Shown in pieces: positions 37,109-52,100 of a stretch of DNA of 64,000 nt. The first letter of the stretch is position 1, and every line of letters starts with the position of its first letter. Origin of the DNA: Dryomyza anilis (lineage: Eukaryota > Arthropoda > Insecta > Diptera > Dryomyzidae); the NCBI GenBank assembly GCA_951804985.1, contig OX638133.1:67615867-67679866 (forward strand), given 5' to 3'. The notes beneath the pieces are model-generated. The model saw only the letters and a program-made list of their open reading frames with translations. It did no database searches and had not been told where the DNA came from. Both the position numbers and the translations under genes were made by a program.

Positions 37109-40100
37109 TCAATGCCCCGTCTCCGTAACATTTGTGATCGCAGCCATAGCAGCCATGTTGCCGTTGGTCAGGCTTGTTTGATGAGGAGCGTCATTGATTG
37201 CTTCCTTGCCGGCATCATTGGTGGGGTTATCCCAATATTGACGTTCGCCGGAGCCGAACAGGTTGTAGAAGGAACCGCAGATGATGTAGACGAACGCTGC
37301 GATGAAGAACACGATCTGCCACTGACCCATTGTCGGCTAATTTAAGTGAATACAAATTTAGTATGGTTTTTCTTAATCTTATCGTATGTTTGCTTACTTT
37401 GTTGTTGATCAGATTTCCGGCAGCAATTGGCGCCAGCAGACCCGCCAAGTTGGCGCAGCAGTTCGTAATGGCCATCAAGAAGCCCGCAAAGCGTGGAGTC
37501 AAGTCCAAGTGGTTGATCTTGAAGCCAGAATAGATGCCTCCATTGAGACCCACGCCGATGGAGAGTATCGCCAAAGTGAGCGCTCGATCACAGCCCGTAT
37601 ATGAGGCCGCTATTAGGGCAATACCGGGACCGTACTGACCTGTGGTTGGACAAAAGGCGTTGGAAAAGTTCCGAGGTATCTGCACTTACTAAAAACTCAC
37701 CAATACTGTTGATAATCTTTCGCGTGGAAGTGTGTGTAAAGCGCTTGGAAGAGATCATCCAATCGGCCACGAATGAGATGAATATCGAGAAGAGCCACAT
37801 AGCGAGGTAGGGCAACGACGACAGCAGACCGTTGGCCTTAAGTGAGTACCGCAAGACCTGCTTCATGTATGTAGGCAGCTCGGTCATCAGAGTTTCATAG
37901 CCGTAGTTGTGACCCATATGAGCTAACAGAATGGCATAGAAGGGCATCGATTTGAAGATGGCCTTGTACGGAATTGGCGGACTCTAGCGAAATAAAAGGT
38001 TTACAAATTAAAGCCGTTCTAATACAGAACGCAAATCAAACTCACCTTAACATCTCCAATGTTCCAAAGCGATTCATTGATATATTTCTTCTCACGCTCG
38101 TCGATGGTTGGATGAACGGTGGGATCCTCATAAATCCAGATTAGGAAGGCAATGGACCAAATCGTGCCTACAGCGCCGAATACATAGAAAATTGAGGGCC
38201 AGCCTCCATCGAAGCCGTATTCGGCCAGCAAGCCGGACAACGGCATAGATATGATTGTGCCAAACTGTGCACCCGCGTAAACAGCAGCGCCCATGCGTGA
38301 CCTTTCATTGGGTGGAATCCATTTGGCGAGCAGTGCATGTGTGCACGGCACAATGGGACCCTCGCCAAGACCTTGGATGAATCGCACGGCGCACAAACCC
38401 CAAACACCGCCTTCGCGTGCAGCAACTGGTACCAGAAAGGCGAACACAGAATTGACAAACATGCCCCAGCCAAGGAAGCGCATGGCTCCGTACTTTTTGG
38501 CTAAGATACCGAAAGGAATCTACAAACAAAATACATTATTTACGTGTTGAAAGCAAGTTTCAATTAATCGATTACTAACCTGAGTGATGACATAGCCGTA
38601 GAAGAAAGACGAAAGGATGTAACCCTGTAAGCTAGAGCTCCAGGCGAATTCACCGTCTTCGCCGTTATCCTAGAAATAAAGATTGCATATTTTAGCAAAA
38701 GCATTTATAAAGAGATTATAAGAAATAATTAAAACATTCGTCATCGGTATAATTATTGTAGTCAAATTAAATACATTTCCATATTTACAGAATGTACTAA
38801 AATAAAATATTGATACATAATGTAGTAAAAATTAATGCAGTTGTAGTACAGATTTTTGAAAGTTTAAATAAATACTAAATGTAGTTATATTTATACAAAT
38901 ATAGTACAATTTTGTAGATAAATGTACTAAATTTAAGTAGTTTTCCATATAAAACCAAATGAAATGTAGTAAAAACTACTATAACGTAAATTAAATACAT
39001 TTGTTTTAATTAATCATTCGCAAAATGTTTAGTTTACAAGTAATAACAAGATTTGAGACACCTACCACATCATCGTAGTTTGAATCGGGACACTCATCGT
39101 CAACGACGTCCTCTTGTCCATCGGCGATGGCCGTGTGGTTGACCATTGCCACAATTGCCACCGACATGTTCGTCCGCATCACATAGGCATTGGCCATGCC
39201 CAGAAAGAGCATGAATGTGACAAAGTAGCGTGTAGGACAGCATCCTGAAATGAAAGAAGAAAACAATTAGATATTGATAAACAAAATTCAATTGATGGCG
39301 ACCCATTCAAAGTGCTTTCCAACCAGCTTTAATGTCTACACAATCAATCACTTGTGCACCCTCTAATGGACCGTTTAATCACCTCATGTGTAGCACATGT
39401 ATGATAATTGGCAAATTCATTTGCACAATGAACGAGTCTGACACCCTCCTTCGTAGCACCGAACCCAGCACCGAACCATCGCTGACTAACCGAAGAACAC
39501 ACAATGCTTGTTATTCAGCGCATGACGACAACTGGAAGCAGACTCACAAACGACTCACGTGCTCACAAATGAAAATGCCCCCACCCACTGTACAGTATCA
39601 AACAATCGCAGATTAGTAGTGCGGATGTGATGATCTTTTGGAATTTGTGTTGAAATTTTAGTAAGAATTCCGTCATCAGTAGTAAAAAATGTATATTTTG
39701 TATGTTTTCTTGTAGCATCGCGATATAAATAAAAATTAAATATGAGAATAAATAACAGTCATGATATCTCTAGTAAATATTTGAACAGCGCAAATGAAAA
39801 TTTAAGAATACCCTGCACAATTTGTACTAGGGTTGGATGGAATGTTCTATAATGTTGATTTAAATCCGACCAATTATATATATTTTTTTAATTTTTTGAA
39901 TTGATTTATCTAATATTTGACATGTCTAATGTACTAATTAAATATACCATGTTCATGATATTAGGTAACTATTTTCTAAGTCTAAAAAACACCATAATTT
40001 GAAATAAATATTCACTTATAAAACGTAGAAATTATTATTTTTTTTGTTTTATTTTGTTTTTGAATTTTTTTAAATACTGTACTTTTTCTAAGTATATCGA

Positions 40101-43100
40101 AGATGAAATATTGAAAACTCTTAATATTGGACATGTTTTTGAAACACATGATTTACTCAAAATATTATACAAATTCACAAGAAGCAATCAAAGAAAATTT
40201 GATTAGTAATCTGGATTGTATTTTATTTTTCAGATGTGCTTGAGTGAATATTGAAAATGTGAAATTAAAAATGTGAAATTGAAAATGTGAAATTGAATTA
40301 TTGCATGTCAAGAAATATAATTTGGCTTTAAAACAGCAAATATTGTTGTAGTATTCTAAAACAAAATAAATCAGCAGACGTAAATGTGGCCGATGGTTCC
40401 GGCCGACAGACAAATCGTTAACGTCAGCGCCAAAAAAAATTGCGCACGTTTTCGTTGAATGCTAAATGCTTTCATTTCACAAAAATAAATCAATCTATTC
40501 ATTTCAAACTATAAATAAAAAGCTCTTAGGTAAAAAGAATTAGTATAATATAGCCAAGATTTCATAATGTCGGAGGCGCTTATACCGATTCAAGTCTGTT
40601 AGCCAACAATTTTTGCAGACATTTTGATTGTATTGAAGATTTGTAGATGAATGAAATTTGCATTTTTAGAAAAGTCAGAAACGTTTTTTTTGTTTGTTTT
40701 TGTATACAATTAATTTGTGATTTTTTTGAGGATAATTTTTTAAATTCGATATAATTATGATATCACTACTCAATACACAAATATTGTCATTCCATACATC
40801 AATTCTATTTAATTCGCAGTTGCTGATTTGACTACATACTATGTTTTTTCTTTATATAACGTTTTTAATAAAATCGATATCAAAATTTTAGGCCCCTTTT
40901 AGAATAAAGAAATACAGTTGCGTACAGAACTAGTTTGCCAAAAAACTGTAAACGCAGTTTTACTTTTAATTGTCAAGACTAATTCCAATATACCAACAAA
41001 TTTAAATATCATAATTTATACTAATATATTTCAATGTGAACTCGAACAATTTTGATATTTTTAGACTATTTTTCTATGATTTTTTGTAGCATTTTGGATC
41101 TACTGATAACTAAGAAAATGATTTATGGTTATGCAGAGCATAGTTTGAACTAACAATTAAAATTACAATAGGTTCTTCATCGGTTCTCATTTTCAAAATA
41201 TGCGCAATTTTAGAACAATACATTTTGAATCGTATAAATTATGAAAACTTAAAATGTTATGCAAAAAATAATAGGTACACCTGAAAATAAATATTTTTCG
41301 TCTTTGACTGATCATAAATTTGGTCAGAATTATCCGAATTTAATATAGTTTATTTCAAAATATTAGCTGAAGTATTCTCAATGGAATATAAAATAAACTG
41401 GATCCATAACTCAAATCTGTAAAAAGTTAAAGTCAAAAATATGTAGAACAATACGAAAATTACCATATATATATGTATTACGTAGTATCTCAAAAACTTG
41501 AGGCAATCTGAAAAAACTGAGTATGAGGTAGTTATTAGAATCTTAAAATCCATCGGAAAATCATACTTAGATCGTGGATAATTAAAAAAGGCCTCCATTT
41601 CTTGTCTAGTGTAATTTGAGTATATATATTACGTTTTTTATTACAAAAGTATTTAAATTCAGTTTCAAAAATTGTAAATATTTAATTATATTATATCACT
41701 TTTTTCTTAGTGCATCTAAAAACTGTCTGTCCTTAAAATGTCAGCCATTGATGGCGACTCGTGCTAAACGCTGTCATATTTCTTGTAATTCGACGAATTG
41801 TTTTGCATTAATTTGCTGTGATAAACAAAATTCTTGCATATGCAGAGACGGGTGAAGTCAGCATTTAAGTTTTTATTTTATTAAGTTGTACAATATCAGA
41901 ATGCATTGCGAAATAACCCAGTAAATAGTTTTCTAATATAAGGAAAATTTTTAATAAATATTGACAAGTTGAATTCAAATTATTTTAAGGAAATATTTAT
42001 TTTATTATTAGAAAACAGTTGTCTGGGTTTACCCAAAATATTCTAAAGTTTATTCTGCAGTTTAAATTTCACAATTTTTGATATCGTTATTCAACTCTAG
42101 ACAATATTGTGAATATATTTCTGGACAGACTTTATAAAAAGTCACAAAAAGTCTGTCCAGATATAAACTCACAATTTTATCTGGAGAACTTCATAGTCTG
42201 GAGAAAATAGTCTATAAAAAAATCCTAGAATATATTTCAATGTTACGTATACGCACTGAGGACTTTTAATACCCAACTATCGAATTAGAAAATATTTTCT
42301 ATAATATTTGCACATTAGTGCAAAGTATAAAATAGCTTTAATATAATTGCAATTATATCACATACTTTGCGGTTTTGTTTCCTCAAATACTTCGTTGAAA
42401 CTGGACTGGTCCCAGACCAGAACGTGACCGTTGCGTTGGCGAGTGCTGCCCGGATTTCGTTGAAACGGCATCACGATTGCACTTGAATGTGAGTTATATT
42501 CAAAATTGAACTAATTAATGGTTTTAAGCACACGGCAGTTTGTTTTTTTTAGTTATTTAACTATTTTTTTCAGGAAAATTGCGTAAATTTTCACTTTTTA
42601 CGCACGCGTTTAAACCATTTCATGTTCTACCGGCTAAACTTGTGTAGAAACTGCATATTAAGCCACGTCTGGAGGTTCAGCAAATGCTTTGAAATGGAAA
42701 TGTGCGATGTTTCACCTGCTGTCGCATGCAAAACACTAAATACGGTACAGAACTTATCTGACAGATACACAAGATACTCGACGTTATCTGCGTTACGTAA
42801 ACAACGAGATCGTGCTGTTATTACAACCGACTGCGAGCGCGATCACTTTTAATGCGATAGTCTGGTAAAACGGATTTATAATACTTCTTATTACAAAACA
42901 AACGAAAAAAAGATTTTTGGATCTAGCGTCTTGTGTAACTATTTGGCGCGAGTTCTGCGCTCAACTGACTCCCAGCCCTATGCTGCACCAAACTTTTTAT
43001 CGGCTCGTGCTTTGCTCTGTGCTGACTGATTCACCTCAGCCGCCTGCAGAGTAGAAGAGCCTGCGCCGCAAGCTGCGCCACACACTAATTAATTGCAGAA

Positions 43101-46100
43101 AATTCATTAAAAGACAACAAAACTAAAGTGACTCAACTGTTTGTTGTTGTTGTATGTTACATGTGCGCTCAGTATTCTTATGTAAACATTGCTCTCCTCG
43201 CTCTCCCTTACACTCAAAATATCTCTTCCTCTCTCTCTTTGGGGTAGAAAATTGATCAATGTCAAAGTGCCGGCACCACGAAGTGTGAGATTTACCAAAC
43301 TAGAAGTGCTTTTATTCCCAGTAGAAATTAGGAAGATGTAACTTACATTTCATATTGAAAATATATTTATGTGAATTAGTACCCATTGAGTAATTTAGTA
43401 GCGCCCTTGCAGTCATAAAGTTGATACATTTAGCAGTGTTTTATGAGCATTCCGAAAAAATAATCTTAAAAGTTTGGCATAAAGACTATTTTGTTTCTGC
43501 GATATTAGACGGTCTCATAAAAATCTCTGTTTCAAGAGCATTCTGAATAAGGGTTCATTAAAGGATAAATTTGATATACTCCATTAGTTTTCAATTGTAA
43601 ATCAAATAAATATATATTTTAGCAAAATAGGTGCAACAGACAAACAAATATGTTTAATGGATTTACTTGAAACTTGTATGTACTTATTCGGATGTTTGGA
43701 CTAAGAAAAACACAAGCCCTACCTGTTGTTGGATTTATGATGTTGGATTTATTTACGAAAATTTAAGTTTTTTGAAAATGGAAAAACCTCCAAAAATAAA
43801 GTAACTAAGGATACTCAAAAATATGAAAATTTCAGGAGTATTTAAAGTTATCATAAATATGAGGATTCGTGGACTCTAAAAAGCGTGTCTACTCATATTT
43901 CTACACTGCGAAAACAAAGTTGTTTGCCAGAAATATCACAAACCCAAATACAAACTTATTTATATAATATTTAGATCGTCTTTGAGACAACCATATCTCA
44001 AACATCCGACAAATACGATAAATATTGCCAGCAACCATCTTTCAGTTGAGGAAATCCTTGAAATGTTACTTCAATTGAATTCTCGGAATAATTTTTATTG
44101 AAATAAAAGAAATCGGCATAGCCTTTATAAAACCTTTGACGGTAAAAGGTTACACTGACTTGAAACATTTTCGCAGATAAATCAAGTCTGGTGGCTGTCA
44201 CCAAGGTATACCCTGAAAAAAAAACATTTTATATCACGTGTTGAAAATTTCAATCCCAGTTATTTTTATTTTCACTTTTACCAATAAAATGAGATATTTG
44301 AGTTAAAGCTTTTTATAAAACATTGGATTTATTTAATAATTGTTGTGGTTAATTCGAGCGCACAGAAAAAGTACGACCTTTTCCTTTTTTATATTAGCCA
44401 AATGTCAAAAGAAGCCAATGGTTTTGCTGCAAATTTCCCGCAACCCATGATGTTTGCTATAACTCAATTGTAAATATCTCAATTTTCATTGCTCTTGTGG
44501 CAAACATCTTGTAACTATCTGCAAATATATTATATTTAAAAAATACTAAGAGTTTTGCTGCAAGTTTATTGAAACTTATGGGATGATTTTCTACAATGCG
44601 CAAATTTAAACTGATAGTTGCATTGAGACTTTCCATTTTATTTGTTAGTGTAGAGCCATTTTTGGTCCATATAAGTGCTCAAAAAAGAGCCGTTTTGGAC
44701 TTTTTTAATTGCTCATATCTGAGGTTAACATTCAAAAATGGAAAACATTTAAGTGTAATAAAATACTTAAAATCTTTAATAGATAATTTAAAATATTTGT
44801 TTTTAATATTTCAAAAAATCATTAGAAAATTAGTTAAATTTTTATTATTACTTAATTAATTAGTTATTGCTACAACCGACACTTAATAAGTTGAACTGTC
44901 AGAATTAGTTCGTTTTCAAGATTTTCAATGAACCTACCGAAATACAGCGCGTTTAGTGGTTGCAAAAAGAGTTAATCTATAAGTAAAAGAATCAAAATAA
45001 AAGCAAGACGCATTTATGTAGGGTAGTAAAGAAATTGAAATTGATTTAAAAATATTTCTAAAAATTGCTTTATTACGGCGTTATAAATATTTAAATTTTA
45101 AAATACTTTAAAATAGTTTTATTTGTTTCTTTTTATATTTACCTACAATGACGAGACTATCAGCCTTATGCTGTAGGTCGTCGATCGACGAAAATCGTCC
45201 AGAATTTGTCTGATTTTCGTGTGAGAAAGATTTTTGTATGCTGTATAGCACATCGTCTCACAATGTGACAACACAACGTAAGAAATCAAATTGTGCGTAT
45301 GCTGTATGTCGCTAACGAACGATTTCGACGTCAAAATCGACGATAGCTTCCTAGCTATCATCTGTAATTATTCGTGGTCCAAAAATAAAATTAAAAATTG
45401 TCACACCCTCTTAAATGGTTCTAAAGTGACGAAACAAATTTTTTTTTGCAATTTGATCCTCTAGTATTCCTCAAAAATCAATAACTGACCGACGCAACTC
45501 GTTTCAACAAGTACTTTTTTGGATAATGCGAAAAATGCACCAAAAATAAAAAATAAAAAGACAGTACTCTGCGCAATAATGATCTATGAGTGATCGAAAA
45601 AAAAATTGACCAAAAGGTCTCATGGTTTCCTCAAAAAAAAAGTCGATATTCAGTTATCTATTTTTAAGCGTTAACACGAAACTCCTCTTCAAAAAATATT
45701 CTTCATTTGGTCATTTGCCTTCCATTTTATGTACCGTGGCAATTATTATTTTTTTTAATTAGAGCCGCGGTAATAATAAATAAAAATAGAAATTTTCAAG
45801 GAATCTTGCAAAAAAATTTGTGAAATACCACAAGTGTTGTGATTAAGAGTAGCCCTGAGACATATTTTTTGGTGTCGTATTTTGTAAAAGGAAAAAAAAA
45901 TTGTAAAACTGAATATTAAAAGTGCACATAAAAAGCTAAATTATTTGTCTTTCTTTTCAAATCGTGAAATATTTTTGATATTTTGAAAATATTCATAGTT
46001 GCCGTACTGTCGTATTCATACATTGTCGTACCAATACCATGAAACTGTGAATACGCTAATATATTTGTTTCCAACTGTCATCAAATCATTTTACAAACAA

Positions 46101-49100
46101 TTTTTAGAAAGCCTTATCTTAGTTTTATCCAGTACAGTTACCATATTTCAATTGAAAGCAGGTGTTATATTTCTAATAACAAAAACTTTAACAACGAATT
46201 ATGATGGACTTTAGACGTTTATATTTTTAAACAAAAACAATATTCAGATCTCGTGACTGGATACAAAGCAAAAAAGAAAACAAGCAAAAGGTTTAAAATA
46301 TATAAATATATTAAATTAAAATATTCAAAATGTTTTTTTTTTTGGTAAAAGAACTAAATTCATAACTTGTTTTGTGGATCATCATTGGTTAAGGTGAAAC
46401 TTTAATGAATAATTAGTACAACTTTGGTATTAATTAGAGTGGTTATTAAGATTAATGTATCATCATGTTTTTCCACCAATATAAATTTGTTTTTGTAAGA
46501 ATTTTAGACTAGAGTTAAAAGCAATTTCTACAAACAAGTCTGGAAACATGTACGGAAAAAGTTCCTATAGTTATATAAAAAATAAATTACTTAATTGCAG
46601 CGAGAAATCGCAAGTCATGCTAATATGTTTTATTGGCTACGACATTCATGAACGCCTCAACTTCACCACGCTCCATCGATCAGCCTATCGTTTGCGAAAC
46701 AATATATCTCTTAGTTATAAAAACTACATATGGCACAATTTTATAAAGCTTCTCATTGCTCACGTGTTAATCGGCTGATAGCGAATAAATTTCTACACGT
46801 TTTTGACGGACCCTCGTGTCTACCCACCGCCATGAAATAGAATTATTAATTGTTCGTAGAAATTAGCTGGTTTACGATACACTGTAAAACAAATATTTGC
46901 GAATACTTGCTAAAATTTTGTCAAAGTTAAATTTTTGAAAGATTTCGAAATTCTATATATTGACATTTTAAGGCACTAAGATTGAACCATAACTCGTGTT
47001 AATACAGATTAAGTCAATTCAAAAAGTTTTTTCTTTGCGGTACTTTAGTCAAAATAATCGAGAATATTCTTTTTTATTGAGCTTATAGTCGACAGCTATA
47101 CCCAGCTCTGGTACAAAACATTTTAAAATTAATGTGTTCTTATGAAACTCCATCGTATAAAACCTTTTTATGTATTTTTCATGTAGAATTTTTACCCTTT
47201 TACAGAAGACATGATCATTATTAGATCATGGTTTTTATGTAACGGGTCGGGTTAGGAATAGGTAAAAATAAAATGATTAGTTTCTGATCATGAAACTAGC
47301 AAAATTTCTAATAATTAATCTAAAATAAACTTTAAATTGTCATATTTACTTTAGAAGCCAGTTTAACTTTCTAAAAAATACTTTCACAACAATCATCGAA
47401 TCATATAGCAAATACAAGATACATCAATACAATTAAATTTTTGCTGGAACTGCGCCGACTAAATTATGAATTGCATTAGCGAACACATCCTCATATAAGC
47501 AATCGCCTTTACTGGCAACAGTTATTGCCGCGACGCGCAGAATGCGTATGTATTCGCTTACATTGGTGTGTGTATTAGCTTACAGTGCTGTGAGTATTCG
47601 CTTACAGCCGATATGAATTTAATTGTATTGATTAAATATTTAATCATATTAATTAATAAATTAATTGAATAAAAATGAAAGCAAATTAACACGCTTTAAT
47701 ATTTTTTTTATTTCCTATTTATTTTATTATATTTGTTTTTATATGCTTGCATGGCTTACATGCTATCATTCGGCATCACAAGTTTGCCGTTTTATACCAA
47801 GCGATGATATTGAGCGATAACGAATGATAGCGAAAGTTGAAACATTTGCACTTTTGCTATCACTCGCTATCACAACGAAATAGTGATAGCATGGAAAACA
47901 TGCACTTATTCGCATTGATTATCAAATTCGTGAATGTGAACTTTGCTCTTGTGAAATAAAAAAAAATAATTAATTAAAATATTGCATTTTATATTCACAA
48001 AACATTTAAATAAAAAGTGTGAATTTGAAATTTTATTAGCACATTATTTTTCTCTCTGTGTTTACCATTTTTATTATTGTTATGTGATTCAAAATTTTTA
48101 AATCGTATAATATATCGACTATATATATATATATCACAAAAAAGTGTTGGTGTATTTTGTTTATTTTTTATTCACGTGCCTTTTCTGCTGAATCTGAAAC
48201 TTTTGGAATTTTTTAGATACGTCTTGACGGTTGTCGGTGTCGATGGAAGACTACCGCATAAATTATACTTTTTATTATTTTAAAATAAGCACGAGTTTTA
48301 TTTTTGTCAGCATTCGCAGCTAGATGAGATTGCAAATAATCTGATGACTTTTGTATTTGATCTTTAAAGCATTAAAAAATATTAATCACATGATTACTAA
48401 TTGGATAATTGTTAAAGAAGTATATTATTGATTTCTGTGAAGAAAAGAATAATAGGTATGTGTAGACTTTTAAGTAAACATTTACTACTTTAAATGCGAA
48501 TATTCTTAAGTGGTAAAAAAACTTACAAAACATAGAAAATTCTTTATTCCATGAGTATTTTTGTTGCATTATGATTTTAAAATTGAGGACAAAAATAAAG
48601 CGTATTTTATAAAAAATAGGACAGAGACAAGTTAGAAGTTTGAATCGTTAATTTTGATAATGTTTTAAAAAAAAATAAATCAATTGAATCTTAGCATTTT
48701 GATTAAATACAAAATAAAATAAATTATTTAAACACATCATGAATTTTAAATTTCATGAAATAAGTTTATAATTTAATTATATAGATATACAAATTAGTAT
48801 ATACAATTTAAAGAACAATTGAGTTTAAAGCATTTCTAAGAACTGGATTTGAATAATTCTTTACTTTTATTATAAAAAGTTTCCATAATTTTAATTATAA
48901 TGCAATTCCAAATCAGCACCCGCGAATTATATATAAATGAATCATAGAAAATATTTTTTCTCGAGATGTAGACTAGTGTAACTACTGAATATCATAACAC
49001 ATAATTAATTAAATGATACAACAAATTCTATACCTATACTTAGTGTATTCGTGAGGTTCTTATCGAATTATAGAGAGTTGTGTCAATAAGCTTTAATATT

Positions 49101-52100
49101 AATTGTCTAGTTTGAGCTTTCTGTGTCTAAGCCACCATACAGACTAAATTAATTTATAAGGCAAGAAAAAGCTATGCCAGAGATAATGAAATGCGAAACC
49201 AAAGCATACTTTTTGGCTGAAGAGTTAAGTGAAAAACACAATGAGTATAACTCGCGATAATTATCATTTTATCATATAAAATGTATAATAAAATATTTGC
49301 TACATGTTTTTCGTAAGGGATATGTTCATTTGGTCGACACACATTTGGGCGACACACGTTTGGTCGATAGCGCATTTGGTCTACAATATGATTGGTCAAC
49401 AATATGTTTGGTCGACAATTCATTTGGTTGACAGATCATTTAATCGACAATACGTTTGGCCGACACGCGTTGAAATACCCAACAAACTAAACAATTAGCG
49501 TATTCACAGTTTCATGGTATTGATACGACATTGTATGAATACGACAGTACGGCAATTAAACTGTGAGCACCACTTTTCTGCTAGTTCAAATATTTCGTCA
49601 AATAAATACAGCTGATTCTTATAAATTTGGGATTTTTTTCAAAATATCATAAATATTCCTCGATTTGGAAAGAATTACAAATAAATTAGCATTTTATATT
49701 AACTTTTAATATTAAATTTTACAATTTTCCTTCCTTTCACAAAATACGACACCAAAAAACATTTCTCAGGGCTACTCTTAAATGCAACACTTGTGGTATT
49801 TCACTTTTATAGGGATGCAACAACAAATTGACGTTTCTGTGTTATTGTACGAATACCACACTAAAATAATACGAACTGAAGTAAATACGTTTAATATTTT
49901 AACAATAACGTTACTATAAACTTAAAATAATTTCTAGTACATTTTACGAATTATTTTTTTGTAATTTTTTATTTCGTAAAATACAGGAATAACTCGTAGA
50001 ATACACGAAACATTTGTAATTTCTATTTTTTTCCACAGTATTTATTACGAACGATTCGTATATATTACGAATCAATATTCGTAAAATTAAAATGTCAACA
50101 AAATTACAAAAGTAATTTAAATTACGTTTAAATTACGAAACTATTTTTTAATGAAAGATTTATATATTTTACAATGTATAATATATTTTACATATTACGA
50201 ATAAATTAAAAAACTTTCGTATTTTGTGAAGCTATATCTTGAATTTTACGAAATATTCGTGTTTTTTACGAATAACACAGAATTCATGTATTTTACGAAA
50301 GATTCGTCAAATTCCTACAAAACAAACAAAAAATTCAATAAATTACGAATAAAAATAACATTCTTTCGTATTATGTATGAATGACTTTCGTGGATAAAAT
50401 CTACGAATGTTTTCGCAAAATACACAAATAATATTCGTAATTTTATCATAAATTTACGAATGTTATTTCCTGAAATTTACGAAATATTTCGTAGATAAAT
50501 TTTATCATAAATTTACGATAGTTTTTTCGTGTATTTTAAGCAGATTTTCTTTGAGTGTATTAATTATCGTGTTCAGTCCATAATTTCTCTTTCAATTGCC
50601 AATATTTGATATACAATTACAATAATACAATAAACTATTGTATTTTTGAGGCCAAATCGTCGTATAACGAAAAATCACCAAATACATTTTCAAAATGCCA
50701 AATATTCTTTTACAAAAATCTTTATATATCAGTCAAGTTTTTATCGATGATCTCAATTTACTTACCATATGATAATAAAATGTAAATCTATCAATTGATA
50801 TTTCAACTTTAAAAATGCATCAATTACTTTTTATAATGTTAACTCGATATTTAGGTTTTTCATGAAAATGTATTTGGTGACTTTTAGTTCTATAACGACG
50901 ATATGTAGAATTTTAAGAAATATTCATGTCCTTTTACGAAATATTCATAGCCCTTTCAAATCATTATAAATTATCGATAACGATAATTGATATTGTAACG
51001 ATATCGTTAAAATATTGTTTATTAAGGGTATTTCAACAACTGTCAACCAAAAGTGAGTCGAACAAGTATAGTAGGACCCTTTATATCACAATAATTTATG
51101 CATAATAAAATTTTTTGTAATAGGTTTTCATTTTGAATTTACATTTGTAGATTTTCACAATTTTCGACCTACGAATATATATATTGATTATATATACGAA
51201 CTGTCTTATTTGAAGTTTTTTATTTTGCGAAGTAAGTATCTATAATGTAAACTATCATGTACGGTAAATCTAACCTATTCTTATTAAAAGCGATTCCACG
51301 TATCGACAAATAATTAAAAATAGAAAAAAAATAAATCTTCTGATAAAATACATTTTATTGTTTAGTGTAATTATTTGTAAATCATACTATAACATGTAAT
51401 ATTTGATTTCCATACTGTCATGTTTTTATTACAAAATTAATTAAACTATTCTGACTTTTTTTATTACAAATAAAAATACAATATGTGCTGATTACATTGA
51501 CAATAGAACAAGTGTCACCAATTGACCAATCAACTGAAGTAGATACGAATACAAGTAGGCACTTGTAGTTGTCAGATCGGTCAATATATTCAATAAATAT
51601 TGATATTTAAGTGCGCAGATTAATTAGTATTATCACCTTTCTGAGTGTAATTGCGAATTTCTATTGATTTAAAGTGCGCTGTTGAAATGTGTTCAATTGG
51701 TTAATAACTATGTTTAAAAGTTTGCAAGAAATTAACAGCTTGATATTTAATGGACTAAGGTGAGAATTTTTAGTGCAAATAATTTAAATGTTTTTTTTTT
51801 GTAGAATTATGATAAACAGTCAAGGTTAGTGCTTAATATGCATAAGGTACTGAGTGTTAATACTAAGAAAAAACACATTAAAAAGAAAAATTAACAATAT
51901 ATTATTTAGTATTTGCTATATTTAATGGGAATTCATGTTTCACGTGAGGTTCATTGTGCTTCGTAGAGTTACCAAGTCTGCACTAAAAAAATTCTCTATA
52001 TTATAATTCGGCATAGTGGTTTTATTATATTTAATTTGTTTGTTTAATTATTTTTTGTGATACATAACAGAGACAATAATTTTTCATAAAAATGTTGGTA

